Source of the DNA: Anaerosoma tenue
GTDB lineage: Bacteria > Actinomycetota > Coriobacteriia > Anaerosomatales > Anaerosomataceae
DNA: 64,000 bases
Reading direction: 5' to 3'
Assembly (NCBI RefSeq): GCF_023161965.1
Contig: NZ_JALNTY010000004.1
Span: 117,987 to 181,986 of the forward strand
The position numbers were made by a program, and so were the translations under genes. Shown here piece by piece: positions 31,032-42,361 of this stretch; position 1 is the first letter of the stretch, and each line of letters begins with the position of its first letter. The notes under the pieces are model-generated. The model worked only from the letters and a program-made list of their open reading frames with translations, had not been told where the DNA came from and ran no database searches.

Positions 31032-31981
31032 TGGGTGCGGAGCGACGCGCGGCGATCGACATCGGAACGGTCACGGCACGCCTGCTCGTGGCCGATGTCG
31101 TGGACGGCGAGGTGCATGAGGTCGTGCGCCGGTCGCGCATCACACACCTCGGCGAGGGCTGGTCGAGCACCGGCGTGCTGTCCGCGGAGGGGATGACGCG
31201 GGTCGCCGACGCCGTTGCCGGGTTCGTGGTCGAGGCGCGGGAGCTGGGCGCCGCACGGATCGTGGCCGTGGCCACCTCGGCATCGCGTGACGCCCGTAAC
31301 AGCGACGAGTTCCTCGAGCGGCTGGAGGCCGCGGGGATCCGTCCGCAGATCATCAGCGGCAGCCGCGAGGGCTACCTCACCTTCCTTGGCGCCACCTACG
31401 GCATCCGTGACGAACGCGTGATGGTCGTGGACGTGGGCGGCGGCTCCACCGAGATCGTGCTGGGGACCACGTCGGTGGCCGATGGACGCCGGCATGCATC
31501 CATCGAAGCGGTGCGCTCGGTGGACGTGGGCTCCCGCCGGATCACCGAGATGTTCCTTGAGAGCGATCCGCCCGCGCGTGACGAGGTGGAGCGCGCATCG
31601 GCGTGGGTGGCGGACGAGCTCCGTCCGTTCTTCAGCGCGTTGCGGGAGCGGCCCGCCGAGATGGTGTCGGTGGCGGGCACCGCCACGAGTCTTGCGGCGA
31701 TCGAGCTCGAGCTCGACCCGTACGACCCCGAGCGCGTGCACGGCTATCGCCTCAGCGGCTCGTCCCTGCTCGACACGCTCGACCACCTCGCACGGATGAC
31801 GCTCGCCGAGCGGCGGGGCGTCACCGGGCTCGAGCCCGACCGCGCGGGGGTGATCGTGGCGGGGGCGATCGTGCTGCAGTCGGTGCTTGCGTACGCCGGG
31901 CTCTCTTCGACGCTCGTGAGCGAACACGATATCCTCTACGGCATGATGCTGGACCCGTTCGATGACGGCGGGGCCGGATGA
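31028..31981 (+). CDS. ppx: Ppx/GppA family exopolyphosphatase
   Basis: This 317-residue protein has an actin-like ATPase fold: AAIDIGTVTARLLVADV is the first phosphate loop, VATSASRDARNSDEFL and VMVVDVGGGSTEIVLG the following motifs, and AGTATSLAAIELELD the third. It hydrolyses polyphosphate or pppGpp, and single-domain forms like this are common in actinobacteria. GAGGAGG precedes the start, which overlaps the DUF501 stop. Confidence 0.92.
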   Translation: MMGAERRAAIDIGTVTARLLVADVVDGEVHEVVRRSRITHLGEGWSSTGVLSAEGMTRVADAVAGFVVEARELGAARIVAVATSASRDARNSDEFLERLEAAGIRPQIISGSREGYLTFLGATYGIRDERVMVVDVGGGSTEIVLGTTSVADGRRHASIEAVRSVDVGSRRITEMFLESDPPARDEVERASAWVADELRPFFSALRERPAEMVSVAGTATSLAAIELELDPYDPERVHGYRLSGSSLLDTLDHLARMTLAERRGVTGLEPDRAGVIVAGAIVLQSVLAYAGLSSTLVSEHDILYGMMLDPFDDGGAG

Positions 31982-31984
31982 GAC

Positions 31985-32071
31985 GGCGGTGTATCCGAAC
32001 TGGTACAGGAGGGGGCCTTAAAAGCCTCTGGCCGTAAGGCCGTGTGGGTTCGAATCCCACCACCGCTACCA
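31985..32071 (+). tRNA. tRNA-Leu (anticodon UAA)
   Basis: An 87-nt tRNA with encoded CCA (32069-32071). The acceptor arm pairs 31985-31991 with the 3' strand (first pair G-U). The anticodon loop 32017-32023 carries TAA at 32019-32021. A long variable arm (GGCCGTAAGGCC) marks a class II tRNA, and the T arm is GTGGG-TTCGAAT-CCCAC. It starts four bases after ppx. Confidence 0.95.
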
Positions 32072-32194
32072 AACGGGCACGCGCGTGGTGCGCGTTGTAG
32101 TGACGGCAGGACGGCCGCGCCGTCCGGGTACCGTACCCGGACGTCAGTGCGGCCGACAGGTGCGGGGCGTCTCGCACGGGCAGGAGGGTGACGG

Positions 32195-32857
32195 TTGGCC
32201 GCGGAAGCAGCGGCACGACTCTATCAGGCGTTCATCGACCAGGATCCGGCCTCGGCCATCCAGGTGGTCGAGAGCGTCCGGTCGTCCGGGGTGGCCCAGG
32301 ACGCCCTCTTCGACACCCTGTATGCCCCGGCTATGGGCATGCTCGGCGGCGCCTGGGCATCCGGCGCGATCGACGAGATGGCGTTCACCCAGGCATCCGT
32401 GGTTGCCGAGCAGATCGGCTCGTTCGTGATGCCTCCGGCGGCAAAGCGCGACACCGGCGTCACGGCGGTGGTGGGCACGGTCCACAGGGATATGCATTCG
32501 ATCGCCCGGACCATCGTGGCCGCCACGCTCAAGGAGGCCGGATACCGCGTCAACGACCTGGGTGCCGATGTCCGACCCGCCGACTTCGTGGAGCGCGTGC
32601 AAGAGACCGGCGCGCGGATCGTGATCGCGTTCGCCGAGACGATGCGCACGGCGCGCTCGGTGGCGAGCATCAGGGACATGCTCACAGCCGAGGGCGTGGA
32701 CGGCGTCGTCCTTCTCGTAGGCGGCGGTCCGTTCGCGGCAGATCCCGCACTGGCCAGGGACGCAGGCGCCAACGGCGTGGTCACCGGGGCCGAGAGCGCG
32801 CTCAGGCTCATGAACCGTGTCGCCCGCGATCTTGCATCGACCGGCGGTGATGGATGA
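32195..32857 (+). CDS. Corrinoid (B12)-binding protein, MtaC/MetH-type
   Basis: This 220-residue protein has a helical cap (LYAPAMGMLGGAWASGAIDE..Q) followed by a Rossmann B12 domain. The cobalamin-binding DxHxxG is VHRDMHSIA here: Asp and His are kept and Gly is Ala. NDLGADVRPADFV and LLVGGGPFA complete the fold. No methyltransferase gene is adjacent, and the operon continues with a c-di-GMP enzyme, so a light- or redox-sensing role is as likely as methyl transfer. The TTG start follows AGGAGGG. Confidence 0.82.
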   Translation: MAAEAAARLYQAFIDQDPASAIQVVESVRSSGVAQDALFDTLYAPAMGMLGGAWASGAIDEMAFTQASVVAEQIGSFVMPPAAKRDTGVTAVVGTVHRDMHSIARTIVAATLKEAGYRVNDLGADVRPADFVERVQETGARIVIAFAETMRTARSVASIRDMLTAEGVDGVVLLVGGGPFAADPALARDAGANGVVTGAESALRLMNRVARDLASTGGDG

Positions 32858-34026
32858 TGGCAGGCCGGCCGAGCGCAGCGGAGCAGGCGGAGACCCTCGC
32901 ACGCCAGGGCCAGGTGGGCGCCGCTGTGGCCGCGTGCTACGAGGCGCTTGCGATCGACCACGGCCAGCCGCGCGTCCGCGCCCTGCTCGCGCATCTGATG
33001 CTCGAAGGCGACTTCTACGACGAGGCCATTGCCGAGGCCACCGCAGCGATCGAGGCGGACCCCGATTGCTCGCCGGCATACCTCGCGCTGGGCCTGGCGT
33101 ACGATCGCCGGGGCGGCATGTGGGACCAGTCCGTCCTCGTCTGGCACGAGCTTGCCGAGGTGGCGCCCGATCTGGTGACCGCTCACGTGCAGCTTGGCGA
33201 GGCGTTCTCCGCGGCCGCCTTCGAAGAGGAGGCGGTGGAGAGTTGGCGTCGTGCCCTCGACCTCGACCCCAAGGAGTCGCGGGCCACCTACAACCTGGCC
33301 ATCGACAGCCTCAAGCGCGAGGGGATGGCGCTCGCCCTCCCGCTGTTCCGTCAGGCCGGCGAGCTCGATCCCAGCCAGGACGAGCTCTTCTTCGCACTCC
33401 TCGGACTGAAGGACGCCCCGGTCGTGCAGGTGGATCCGGCTCGCGTGAAGCCCAACCGCGACGCCCGGGTGGGGGCGGCGGGGCTCGCGCTCAAGGCGGA
33501 CGACTTCTTCACCGCCGCCGATCTCGTGCGTCTCGCGCTCGACGAGCAGCCCGACGACGCCGAGGCGCTGGCGCTTGCGGCGTACGCGTACCTCAAGCAG
33601 GAGGCGGCCAACGAGGCGATGGCCTGCGCGGTGCGGGCGCTCTCGCTGCAGCCCGACCTCGCAACGGCGCTGTACTGCCTCGGGGTCGTGTATGCGCGAC
33701 GGACCGGGCTCAGCCGGCATGCGGCGAGGGTCTTCATCGCGCTGGCCAAGCAGGCGCCGTCGCACTCGCTCGTCCACGTGCTTCTCGCCGAGTCGCTGCT
33801 CGGCCTGCAGCGCTACGAGCAGGCGGGCAAAGCCTACCGCCTCGCCGTACGTCTCGACCCCGCGTGCGTCCGCGCCCGTTTCGGACTCGCGGCGGCCTAC
33901 CTCACCGAGGGGCGTCACGCCGAGGCGTCGTGGGAGATCCGGCGCGCCGCCTACTACGACACCAAGCGCCAGGGGCTCTTCTGGCGGCTGTACGACGAGT
34001 ACGTCGCGGGAGGTGACGACCAGTGA
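32854..34026 (+). CDS. Tetratricopeptide-repeat protein
   Basis: This 390-residue soluble protein is made of TPR helices throughout, for example EAIAEATAAIEADPDCSPAY, AVESWRRALDLDPKESRATY and QAGKAYRLAVRLDPACVRAR. It has no signal peptide or membrane segment. TPR arrays are protein-binding scaffolds, and its partner cannot be read. ATG overlaps the stop of the B12 protein, and its own stop overlaps the glycosidase start. Confidence 0.85.
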   Translation: MMAGRPSAAEQAETLARQGQVGAAVAACYEALAIDHGQPRVRALLAHLMLEGDFYDEAIAEATAAIEADPDCSPAYLALGLAYDRRGGMWDQSVLVWHELAEVAPDLVTAHVQLGEAFSAAAFEEEAVESWRRALDLDPKESRATYNLAIDSLKREGMALALPLFRQAGELDPSQDELFFALLGLKDAPVVQVDPARVKPNRDARVGAAGLALKADDFFTAADLVRLALDEQPDDAEALALAAYAYLKQEAANEAMACAVRALSLQPDLATALYCLGVVYARRTGLSRHAARVFIALAKQAPSHSLVHVLLAESLLGLQRYEQAGKAYRLAVRLDPACVRARFGLAAAYLTEGRHAEASWEIRRAAYYDTKRQGLFWRLYDEYVAGGDDQ

Positions 34027-35963
34027 GCGGCAGTCCATCCGGACCCGGCGCCGCGGAAGGCGGCGCGCCGGCGGCCGCGGCCCCGGTGCGGAACCCCTTG
34101 TTCCCGGTAGGGGTCGACCTCTACCCGCTCGATGCCGAGCGCGCCTCGTTCAGCGACTGGTATGACCGCGATCTCGCTGACGACTTCACGGCGATGGCGG
34201 AGGCGCACTTCTCCCTGGTGCGCGTGTTCGTGTCGTGGAAGCTCTTCGAGCCGCAGGTAGGCCAGTACGACGACGAGGCGATGGACAGGCTCGGCTCCGT
34301 GCTGGAGGGCGCGCGTGCGCACGACCTCCGGGCGATCGTCACCTTCTTCGCCGACGATCGTCTTGCCGAGATGAACGAGGTCCCCTGGGCGAAGAAGCGC
34401 GACCCGCGGACCGACGACTATCTGATCCAGCGAGAGATATCGCTCGTGCAGCGTGTGGTGAACCATTTCCGAACCGACCCCGCCGTCTGGGCCTGGGAGC
34501 TCGGGAACGAGGCGTTCTTCACGGGATTCGAGACCGAGGAGCGGCTCCAGGCGTGGGCCCGTACGCTCAAGGACGCGATCCGCGAGGTGGACACCGCCCG
34601 GCAGGTCATCCTGGGGGTCGGCGCCGAGACGCTCGTACGCGAGACCGGGGTGGATGCGCGCGAGACGATCGACGGCTTCGAGCACGCGCTCTCCCGCGTC
34701 ACGGCGCCCTACCTCTCCTACATGGCCGAAGGGCCGCTCACGTACGGCCCCGCCACCTATCTCGACTCGTTCCTGCTGCGCGCGAACAACCGCACGCTCC
34801 CCGTGCTGGCCGACGGCGTGGGCGTCCACTCCCTCGACGGATCGGTCGCCGAGGAGGCCGCGTACGTGAGGACCGCGCTGTTCTCGACGGTGATGAACCG
34901 CGGCGCGGGCGTGGTGCTGCGGCGATGGCGCGACCTCGAGGCGGAGAAGCGCGAGCCGTACTTCCGCGATCCGTACGAGACGCTCGTGGGCGTCACCGGT
35001 CCGGACGGCGAGCCGAAACCCGTGCTCGAGGAGGTCCGCCGCTTCATCCGCGCCGTGGCGAGACTCGACCTGCGACGCTACGCGCTCGCGCCCGAACGTT
35101 CGGCGGTGGTGGTGCCCGCCGAGCGGTACGAGTCGCTTCCCTCGCTTGCGGGGTTGTACGACCCGCGCTCGTGTCTGCAGTCGTACATCGCCGCCAAGGA
35201 GGCGCACCTGCCGGTGACGCTCATGAGCGAGGGCGACGACCTGGACGGTTTCATGACGCTGTTCGTCCCGTCGGCGGGCAAGCTCTCGCCCGGAATGTGG
35301 AAGGCTCTAGCGGCCTTCGTGCAGTCGGGCGGTTCGGTGGTGCTGTCGTACGGAGGCGGTGACGCGGATCCCGCGCTCCGTGAGATATTCGGCGTGGATT
35401 TCCTCGGCGATCATGGCGTGCGGCAGGTGGTGAGCTGCCGCATCGCGCAGCCGGGACTGCTGGGCGAACTGTCGGCGTTCGATGCGCGCCTCGACCTCCC
35501 GCACTACGCGCTCGTGGGGGGCGGGAGCGCCACGGTGGTGGCCACGGATGCCACGGGCAGTCCGCTGCTCACTGTCAACCAGTACGGACAGGGCCGGGCC
35601 GTGTTCCTCGCGGCGCCGCTGGAGCGCGCGATCGCCCAGAGCGATCCATGGGCGGCGCCCGAGGCCGTGAAGGGTCTCCTGCGCACGGTATACGGGTCGG
35701 TGGCGCGCGCCGCCGGCGGCGGGCCAGTGGTGGACTGCGACGACCCGGTCGTAGAGATCGCGCAGTTCCAGGGCGACGGCGACGATGTGGTCTGCGTGCT
35801 CAGCCACGATATGGCGCCGCGCACTGCCACGCTCACCACCGAACGTGTGGTAGCCTCCGTGACAGATGTCCGAGGGGGCAAGGCGGCCGACGTGGGAGCC
35901 AGGTCCTTTGGCGTACCGCTCGGCCCGAACGGCGCGGCACTACTGAGATTGACGTACGGATAA
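34023..35963 (+). CDS. Glycoside-hydrolase-like protein (TIM barrel of the GH-A clan)
   Basis: This 646-residue protein starts with a disordered Gly/Ala segment, then a (beta/alpha)8 barrel. FSLVRVFVSWKLFEPQVGQYD and VWAWELGNEAFF match cellulase/mannanase-type barrels, where the Glu of GNE is the acid/base. A glutamine-amidotransferase-like middle domain resembling the GH42 trimerisation domain follows (about 360-520), then a beta-domain. There is no signal peptide, so it would act inside the cell. The GTG start overlaps the TPR stop. Substrate unknown. Confidence 0.7.
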   Translation: MSGSPSGPGAAEGGAPAAAAPVRNPLFPVGVDLYPLDAERASFSDWYDRDLADDFTAMAEAHFSLVRVFVSWKLFEPQVGQYDDEAMDRLGSVLEGARAHDLRAIVTFFADDRLAEMNEVPWAKKRDPRTDDYLIQREISLVQRVVNHFRTDPAVWAWELGNEAFFTGFETEERLQAWARTLKDAIREVDTARQVILGVGAETLVRETGVDARETIDGFEHALSRVTAPYLSYMAEGPLTYGPATYLDSFLLRANNRTLPVLADGVGVHSLDGSVAEEAAYVRTALFSTVMNRGAGVVLRRWRDLEAEKREPYFRDPYETLVGVTGPDGEPKPVLEEVRRFIRAVARLDLRRYALAPERSAVVVPAERYESLPSLAGLYDPRSCLQSYIAAKEAHLPVTLMSEGDDLDGFMTLFVPSAGKLSPGMWKALAAFVQSGGSVVLSYGGGDADPALREIFGVDFLGDHGVRQVVSCRIAQPGLLGELSAFDARLDLPHYALVGGGSATVVATDATGSPLLTVNQYGQGRAVFLAAPLERAIAQSDPWAAPEAVKGLLRTVYGSVARAAGGGPVVDCDDPVVEIAQFQGDGDDVVCVLSHDMAPRTATLTTERVVASVTDVRGGKAADVGARSFGVPLGPNGAALLRLTYG

Positions 35964-35978
35964 GGGAGCGAGGATCGC

Positions 35979-37334
35979 ATGCCGGACACCCACTCAGGTT
36001 CGTCGTTCCTGCTCGGCCCCTGGCTCGAGCTGCACGACGTGGTGGCCAAGCACCCGCATCTCAGGCGGCTGCTGTTCGATCCGGTCACCGGGCTCCCCAC
36101 GGCGCCGCTGCTCTTCCCCCGGATCGAGTCGTTGCTCGAGGAGCGCGGGGAGATCTCCCTGCTGTGCCTTAACGTGATGAAGTACTCGAAGATCGAGGAG
36201 ATCTACGGGTGGGAGGTCTTTGACGAGGTCATGCGCGAGGTGGCGGCGTCGCTGGAGCGGATCACCGGTTTCGAGCTGCGCGACAGCGACATCGTGGCCG
36301 AGCTCATGATCTCGGGCAACGCGCTGGTGGTGCTGCTCTCGCCGCCGAGGACCACGGCCGGCATGGACCGCGAGGCGCTCGATGAGCTTGCCCGGCGGAT
36401 CGAGAGACGCGTGCGCGACGATCTGGAAACCGTGCTCGAGCCGGCGATCTTCCCCAAGTTCGGGTGCTACGTGGGAGCCACGACCGCTCGGCGGGACGGC
36501 AACGTACGGCTGGAGCGGTTGGTCCACATGGCGCTCGAGGATGCGCTGGCCGACTCGGAGAAGCGCGAATGCAGCGACGGCGAGTGCCGCAAGCGGCGGC
36601 TGGAGGAGATCCTCGCCGCCGGCGCGATCAGGACGCTCGTGCATCCCATCTACCGCCTGAGCGACCTCTCCATCATCGGGTACGAGGCGCTTTCACGCGG
36701 GCCGGAGGCGAGCGAGTTCGAGCGCCCGGACAAGCTGTTCAAGGTTGCCTACGATGCCGACCTGGTGCTTCAGCTCGAGCGGCTGTGCCGCAGCCGCGCG
36801 TTCGAAGCCGCGGCGTCGCTCCCCGAGGGCCGGCTGCTGTTCGTGAACATCGAACCCGAGGCCGTGGCCGATCCCGAACTGCGCGACATCATGCTCGGCA
36901 CGCTTGGAGAGAGTGAAGAGGCCGAGCCTTCACGGGTCGTCTTCGAGATCACTGAGCGCACGGCGGTGGAGGATTTCGCGGCGTTCCGGGCGACGCTCGA
37001 GTACCTGCGTACCCTGGGGTTCCGCATCGCTATCGACGATGGCGGGGCGGGGTACGGGTCGATGCAGTGCATCGCCGAGGTGCGGCCGGATTGGCTGAAG
37101 ATCGACATCTCGCTCATCCGTGATGTGGACACCGACGAGGTCCGCCGCGCGCTCGTGGGCACCCTCGTCACCTTCGCCGAGCGGACCGGCGTGAAGCTCA
37201 TCGCCGAGGGCATCGAGCGGGCCGACCAGCTCGCCGTTCTGCGGGAGCTCGGCGTGGAGTTCGGCCAGGGCTTTCTCTTCTGCAGGCCGCAACTCCCGTA
37301 TCCCGCCGACGAGGACGTCACACCAGCGTTCTGA
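35979..37334 (+). CDS. Degenerate GGDEF - EAL protein, probable c-di-GMP phosphodiesterase
   Basis: This is a 451-residue cytoplasmic protein. The N-terminal half has the GGDEF fold pattern (DPVTGLPTAPLLFPRI) but no GGDEF active-site motif. The C-terminal half is an EAL domain with GYEALSRGP, FVNIEPEA, FEITERTAV, the metal site IDDGGAGYGS, LKIDISLI and AEGIE, so hydrolysis of c-di-GMP is plausible. IDDGGAG replaces the usual DDFGTG. It is 15 bp after the glycosidase and the last gene of the operon. A c-di-GMP-type riboswitch at 922-1000 is a potential client. Confidence 0.88.
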   Translation: MPDTHSGSSFLLGPWLELHDVVAKHPHLRRLLFDPVTGLPTAPLLFPRIESLLEERGEISLLCLNVMKYSKIEEIYGWEVFDEVMREVAASLERITGFELRDSDIVAELMISGNALVVLLSPPRTTAGMDREALDELARRIERRVRDDLETVLEPAIFPKFGCYVGATTARRDGNVRLERLVHMALEDALADSEKRECSDGECRKRRLEEILAAGAIRTLVHPIYRLSDLSIIGYEALSRGPEASEFERPDKLFKVAYDADLVLQLERLCRSRAFEAAASLPEGRLLFVNIEPEAVADPELRDIMLGTLGESEEAEPSRVVFEITERTAVEDFAAFRATLEYLRTLGFRIAIDDGGAGYGSMQCIAEVRPDWLKIDISLIRDVDTDEVRRALVGTLVTFAERTGVKLIAEGIERADQLAVLRELGVEFGQGFLFCRPQLPYPADEDVTPAF

Positions 37335-37403
37335 TCGCGGCGAGGCGCCTCATGGGCACCGCTGCGCTCTGACGCCTCACGAACACGTGCCCGCACCCTT
37401 CCT

Positions 37404-37431
37404 TTGGCATCAGCATCGGTTATGCTATGCA
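37404..37431 (+). promoter_or_regulatory. Probable selD promoter
   Basis: TTGGCA (37404-37409), a 16-bp spacer and TATGCA (37426-37431) lie 30 bp before the selD start, after the end of the EAL gene. Confidence 0.5.
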
Positions 37432-37461
37432 TGAACGAAACCGATTCTTAGGAGCCGCCCA

Positions 37462-38490
37462 GTGGAGCCCGTCCGTCTCACGCAGATGTCGACCAAGGCC
37501 GGTTGAGCCGCCAAGTGGGGTCCGGGAGACCTCGCCGCCGTGCTCGAGAAGATGCATCCGGGAGAGTCGGAAGACCTGCTCGTGGGGTTCGACACCTCCG
37601 ATGACGCCGCGGTCTATCGTCTCGGCGACCAGACGGTCCTGCTCACGGTGGACTTCTTCACGCCGATGGTCGACGACCCGTACGACTTCGGGCGAATCAC
37701 CGCGGCCAACGCGCTCTCGGACATCTACGCGATGGGCGGCAGGCCGCTCACCGCGATGAACCTGCTTGCCATGCCCTGCTCGTTGCCGCCGGAGGTCACC
37801 GCCGAGGTGCTGCGCGGCGGCGCCGACAAGGTGCGCGAGGCGGGGGCCGTTATCGTAGGCGGCCACACCATCGACGACAAGGAGCCCAAGTACGGGCTGT
37901 CCGTGATGGGTGTCGCCGGCGCGGGAGGCGCGGTCCGCAACGTGGGAGCACGCCCGGGAGATGCGCTGGTGCTCACCAAGCGGATCGGCGTGGGGATCCT
38001 CAACACCGCGATCAAGCAGGGACTCGAGACCGAGGAGAGCCAGCGCGACGTGATCGAGAGCATGGCGCACCTCAACCGCGCGGCCGCCGAGGCGATGGTG
38101 GAGATCGGCGTGCATGCCGCTACCGACATCACGGGATTCGGCCTGGCGGGCCATATCCGGGAGATGGCCGAGGGCAGCGGCTGCGCGTGCGAGATCGAGC
38201 TTGCGGCCGTACCCACCTGGCCGGGCGTCATCGAATATGCCGAGGCGATGGTGCGGCCTGGCCGCACCGCCGATGTGGTGGCGTACCTCGACGCGTTCGT
38301 GGACTGGGGCCCCGCAGACTTCACCTGGAAAGGCATCCTCGCTGATCCGCAGACGAGCGGGGGCCTGCTGATGGCGGTCGCCCCGGAGAAGGCCGACGCG
38401 TTGCTTGCGGCGCTCGCGGCGCGGGGTGAAGAAGCCGTGGTGCTAGGCCGCGCCGTGAAGGGCGAGCCGGGCAGGGTCCGCATCGCCTAG
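37462..38490 (+). CDS. selD: Selenophosphate synthetase SelD, itself a selenoprotein
   Basis: This 342-residue ATP-dependent enzyme makes selenophosphate. Reading from GTG 37462 (AGGAG 8 bases upstream), codon 15 is TGA (37504-37506) in the context STKAG-TGA-AAKWGPGDL, where other SelD proteins have Cys or Sec in GC(U)AAK. The rest is a standard SelD: FDTSDDAAVYRL, TVDFFTPMVDDPYDFG, AMGGRPLTAMNL, GGHTIDDKEPKYG and DPQTSGGLL. Starting after the TGA at a later codon would lose the ATP-binding glycine/lysine loop, so read-through is favoured. It begins a selenium gene cluster. Confidence 0.96.
37517..37533 (+). promoter_or_regulatory. Candidate bacterial SECIS of selD
   Basis: Eleven nt after the UGA, a 6-bp stem (GGGGTC with GACCTC, one G-U) closes the loop CGGGA. 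The apical loop lies 17-21 nt from the UGA and begins with G residues after its first base, as in known SelB-binding hairpins. Confidence 0.55.
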
Positions 38491-38566
38491 GCCGTTCCCA
38501 CGGCTCTTCTCGTGTCGGCCCGACGACGCGCCGTGATGGGTGTAGGGCAGCGTTGCAGTGAACCGC

Positions 38567-38572
38567 TAGAAT
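38567..38572 (+). promoter_or_regulatory. Possible -10 box for leaderless selA transcript
   Basis: TAGAAT sits 7 bases before the ATG at 38580, so a transcript starting at normal spacing would begin on or beside that ATG. No ribosome-binding site precedes either possible start. Confidence 0.4.
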
Positions 38573-38579
38573 GACTCCC

Positions 38580-39974
38580 ATGGATACCAACACATTGCTT
38601 CGCTCACTGCCCAAGGTCGACGAGCTCCTCAAGCGGGAGGACGTGGCTGCGCTCGATGCCACGCACGGGCGCCCGCTCACGCTGGAGGCGCTGCGCGAGG
38701 CGCTCGACGCCACGCGAGCTGCTGTACGCGCCGGGGAGATCGTCGAGGTCTCGGCCGACGCGATCGCCGCGGACGCCGTCGCGTGGCTCGCGCTCAAGGC
38801 GCGCAGGTCGCTCCGGCGCGTCATCAACGCCACCGGCATCGTGGTGCACACCAACCTCGGCAGATCGCCGCTTGCGGAGACCGCGATCGAGGCCGTTGCC
38901 GAGGTGGCCCGCGGCTACTCCACGCTCGAGTACGACGTGCCGAGCGGGCAGCGCGGCAGCAGGCACGTGCACGTGGAGGATCTCATCTGCCGCCTCACCG
39001 GGGCCGAGGCGGCGATGGCCGTGAACAACAACGCCTCGGCGGTGCTGCTCGGCCTTGCCGCGCTCGCACGCCGCAAGGAAGCGATCGTGAGCCGCGGGCA
39101 GCTCGTGGAGATCGGGGGCAGCTTCCGGATCCCCGACATCATGCGCGAGAGCGGCGCCAAGATGGTGGAGATCGGCACCACCAACAAGACGCATCTGCGC
39201 GACTACAAGAACGCCATCACGTCCCGCACGGGACTCATGCTCAAGGTGCACACGAGCAACTACCGCGTGGTGGGCTTCACCGAGGAGGTGTCGCTCGAGG
39301 ATCTCGTGGCGCTTGGCGCCGAGCACGGCGTCCCGGTCTTCGAGGACCAGGGGTCCGGCGTGCTCATCGACCTCGCGCGATTCGGGTTGCCTGGCGAGCC
39401 GACGATCGGTGCGGCCGTGGCCGCAGGTGCGGACCTCGTGAGCGCCAGCGGTGACAAGCTGCTCGGCGGTCCGCAGGCGGGCATCCTGGCAGGCAAGCGA
39501 GATGTCATCGCGAAGCTGAAGAAGCACCCGCTCGCCCGCGCGGTCCGACTCGATAAGATGACGCTCGCAGCGCTCGAAGTGACGCTCCGCCTGTACCTGG
39601 ACGAGCGGCGCCTGTTCGCCGAGGTCCCCACGCTCAGGATGCTCACGATGACCCAGGCCAAACTGGAGCGGCGTGCCCGCAGATTGGCGGACGCGATCGT
39701 GAGCGCATGTGGCGAGGCATTCGATGTGGTGACTGCCGCCGACACCTCGCGGGCAGGCGGTGGCGCCCTGCCGATGAAAGACATCCCCACCACCGTGGTG
39801 GCGCTGGCCCCGCATCGCGGAAGCGCGACCTCGCTCGAGGAGCGGCTCCGCCTCGGCGAGCCCGCGGTGATCGCCCGCATCAAGGACGACCGCCTGCTGC
39901 TCGATCCCCGCACGCTCCGCGAGGACGAGGACCCCGAGGTCGCCTCGGCGCTCGCACGGGCGGCACGAGCGTGA
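38580..39974 (+). CDS. selA: L-seryl-tRNA(Sec) selenium transferase SelA
   Basis: This 464-residue PLP enzyme converts Ser-tRNA(Sec) to Sec-tRNA(Sec) with selenophosphate. Visible are RRVINATGIVVHTNLGRSPL, EYDVPSGQRGSR, AMAVNNNASAVLL, VFEDQGSGVLIDL and the PLP lysine in SASGDKLLGGPQAG. An alternative ATG at 38571 would add three residues. The TAGAAT box overlapping that codon favours 38580 as a leaderless start. Confidence 0.96.
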   Translation: MDTNTLLRSLPKVDELLKREDVAALDATHGRPLTLEALREALDATRAAVRAGEIVEVSADAIAADAVAWLALKARRSLRRVINATGIVVHTNLGRSPLAETAIEAVAEVARGYSTLEYDVPSGQRGSRHVHVEDLICRLTGAEAAMAVNNNASAVLLGLAALARRKEAIVSRGQLVEIGGSFRIPDIMRESGAKMVEIGTTNKTHLRDYKNAITSRTGLMLKVHTSNYRVVGFTEEVSLEDLVALGAEHGVPVFEDQGSGVLIDLARFGLPGEPTIGAAVAAGADLVSASGDKLLGGPQAGILAGKRDVIAKLKKHPLARAVRLDKMTLAALEVTLRLYLDERRLFAEVPTLRMLTMTQAKLERRARRLADAIVSACGEAFDVVTAADTSRAGGGALPMKDIPTTVVALAPHRGSATSLEERLRLGEPAVIARIKDDRLLLDPRTLREDEDPEVASALARAARA

Positions 39975-40017
39975 ACGGCCTGGCAGGGTGCAGGGCGGGC
40001 ATGCGTGTATGGGGGCG

Positions 40018-40397
40018 ATGACCACGGGCCTGGACAACTTCGCATCGCGTTCGCTTGAGGATGTCGAGCTCACCGGCGACGATGAGCGCGCCTTCGAGGA
40101 GGCGGGCCTGCGTCTCTGTGGCGGCATCTGCTCCGGTGCCGAGTCGTCGTTCCGCGGCAAGATCTACTGGGAGTTGATCCTCGAGGCCACCGGCTTCAAC
40201 ATCGCCGAGAGCCTGACACCCGCGCAGGTCGAGCAGCTCTCCGCGCTGCTCGAGGTCTTCGAGCCCGATGAGCTTGCGGCTCTCTCGGTGGAACGTGACG
40301 TGACCGGGGGCCCGCACGACGCCGACGTCTGCGCCGACCTGCAGCACTTCTTCCGCATCTGTGCCGGGCGCGGACTCGGCCTGATCGCCTGGGGCTG

Positions 40398-40398
<1 letters not shown>
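40018..40398 (+). CDS. Hypothetical protein between selA and selB
   Basis: This is a 126-residue acidic protein without a recognised family. It contains four cysteines ([26 protein letters not shown]) and short helices. There is no signal peptide or membrane segment. Its stop overlaps the selB start (TGATG), so translation is coupled with selB, which suggests a part in selenium metabolism. This is inferred from position only. Confidence 0.7.
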
Positions 40399-42308
<1,910 letters not shown>

Positions 42309-42315
42309 CCGCCGC

Positions 42316-42334
42316 GGCGCACCCGTGGTGCGCC
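42316..42334 (+). terminator. Hairpin after selB
   Basis: A 7-bp stem (42316-42322 with 42328-42334) with a 5-nt loop lies 8 bases after the selB stop and before the tRNA. No U-run follows. Confidence 0.45.
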
Positions 42335-42361
42335 AGGCCGGAAACCGCTATCCTTTCGGGC

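Noticed and set aside
37540..38490. SelD starting after the TGA
   Set aside because: That would delete the catalytic loop, and GTG 37462 has a good ribosome-binding site and gives the conserved N-terminus.
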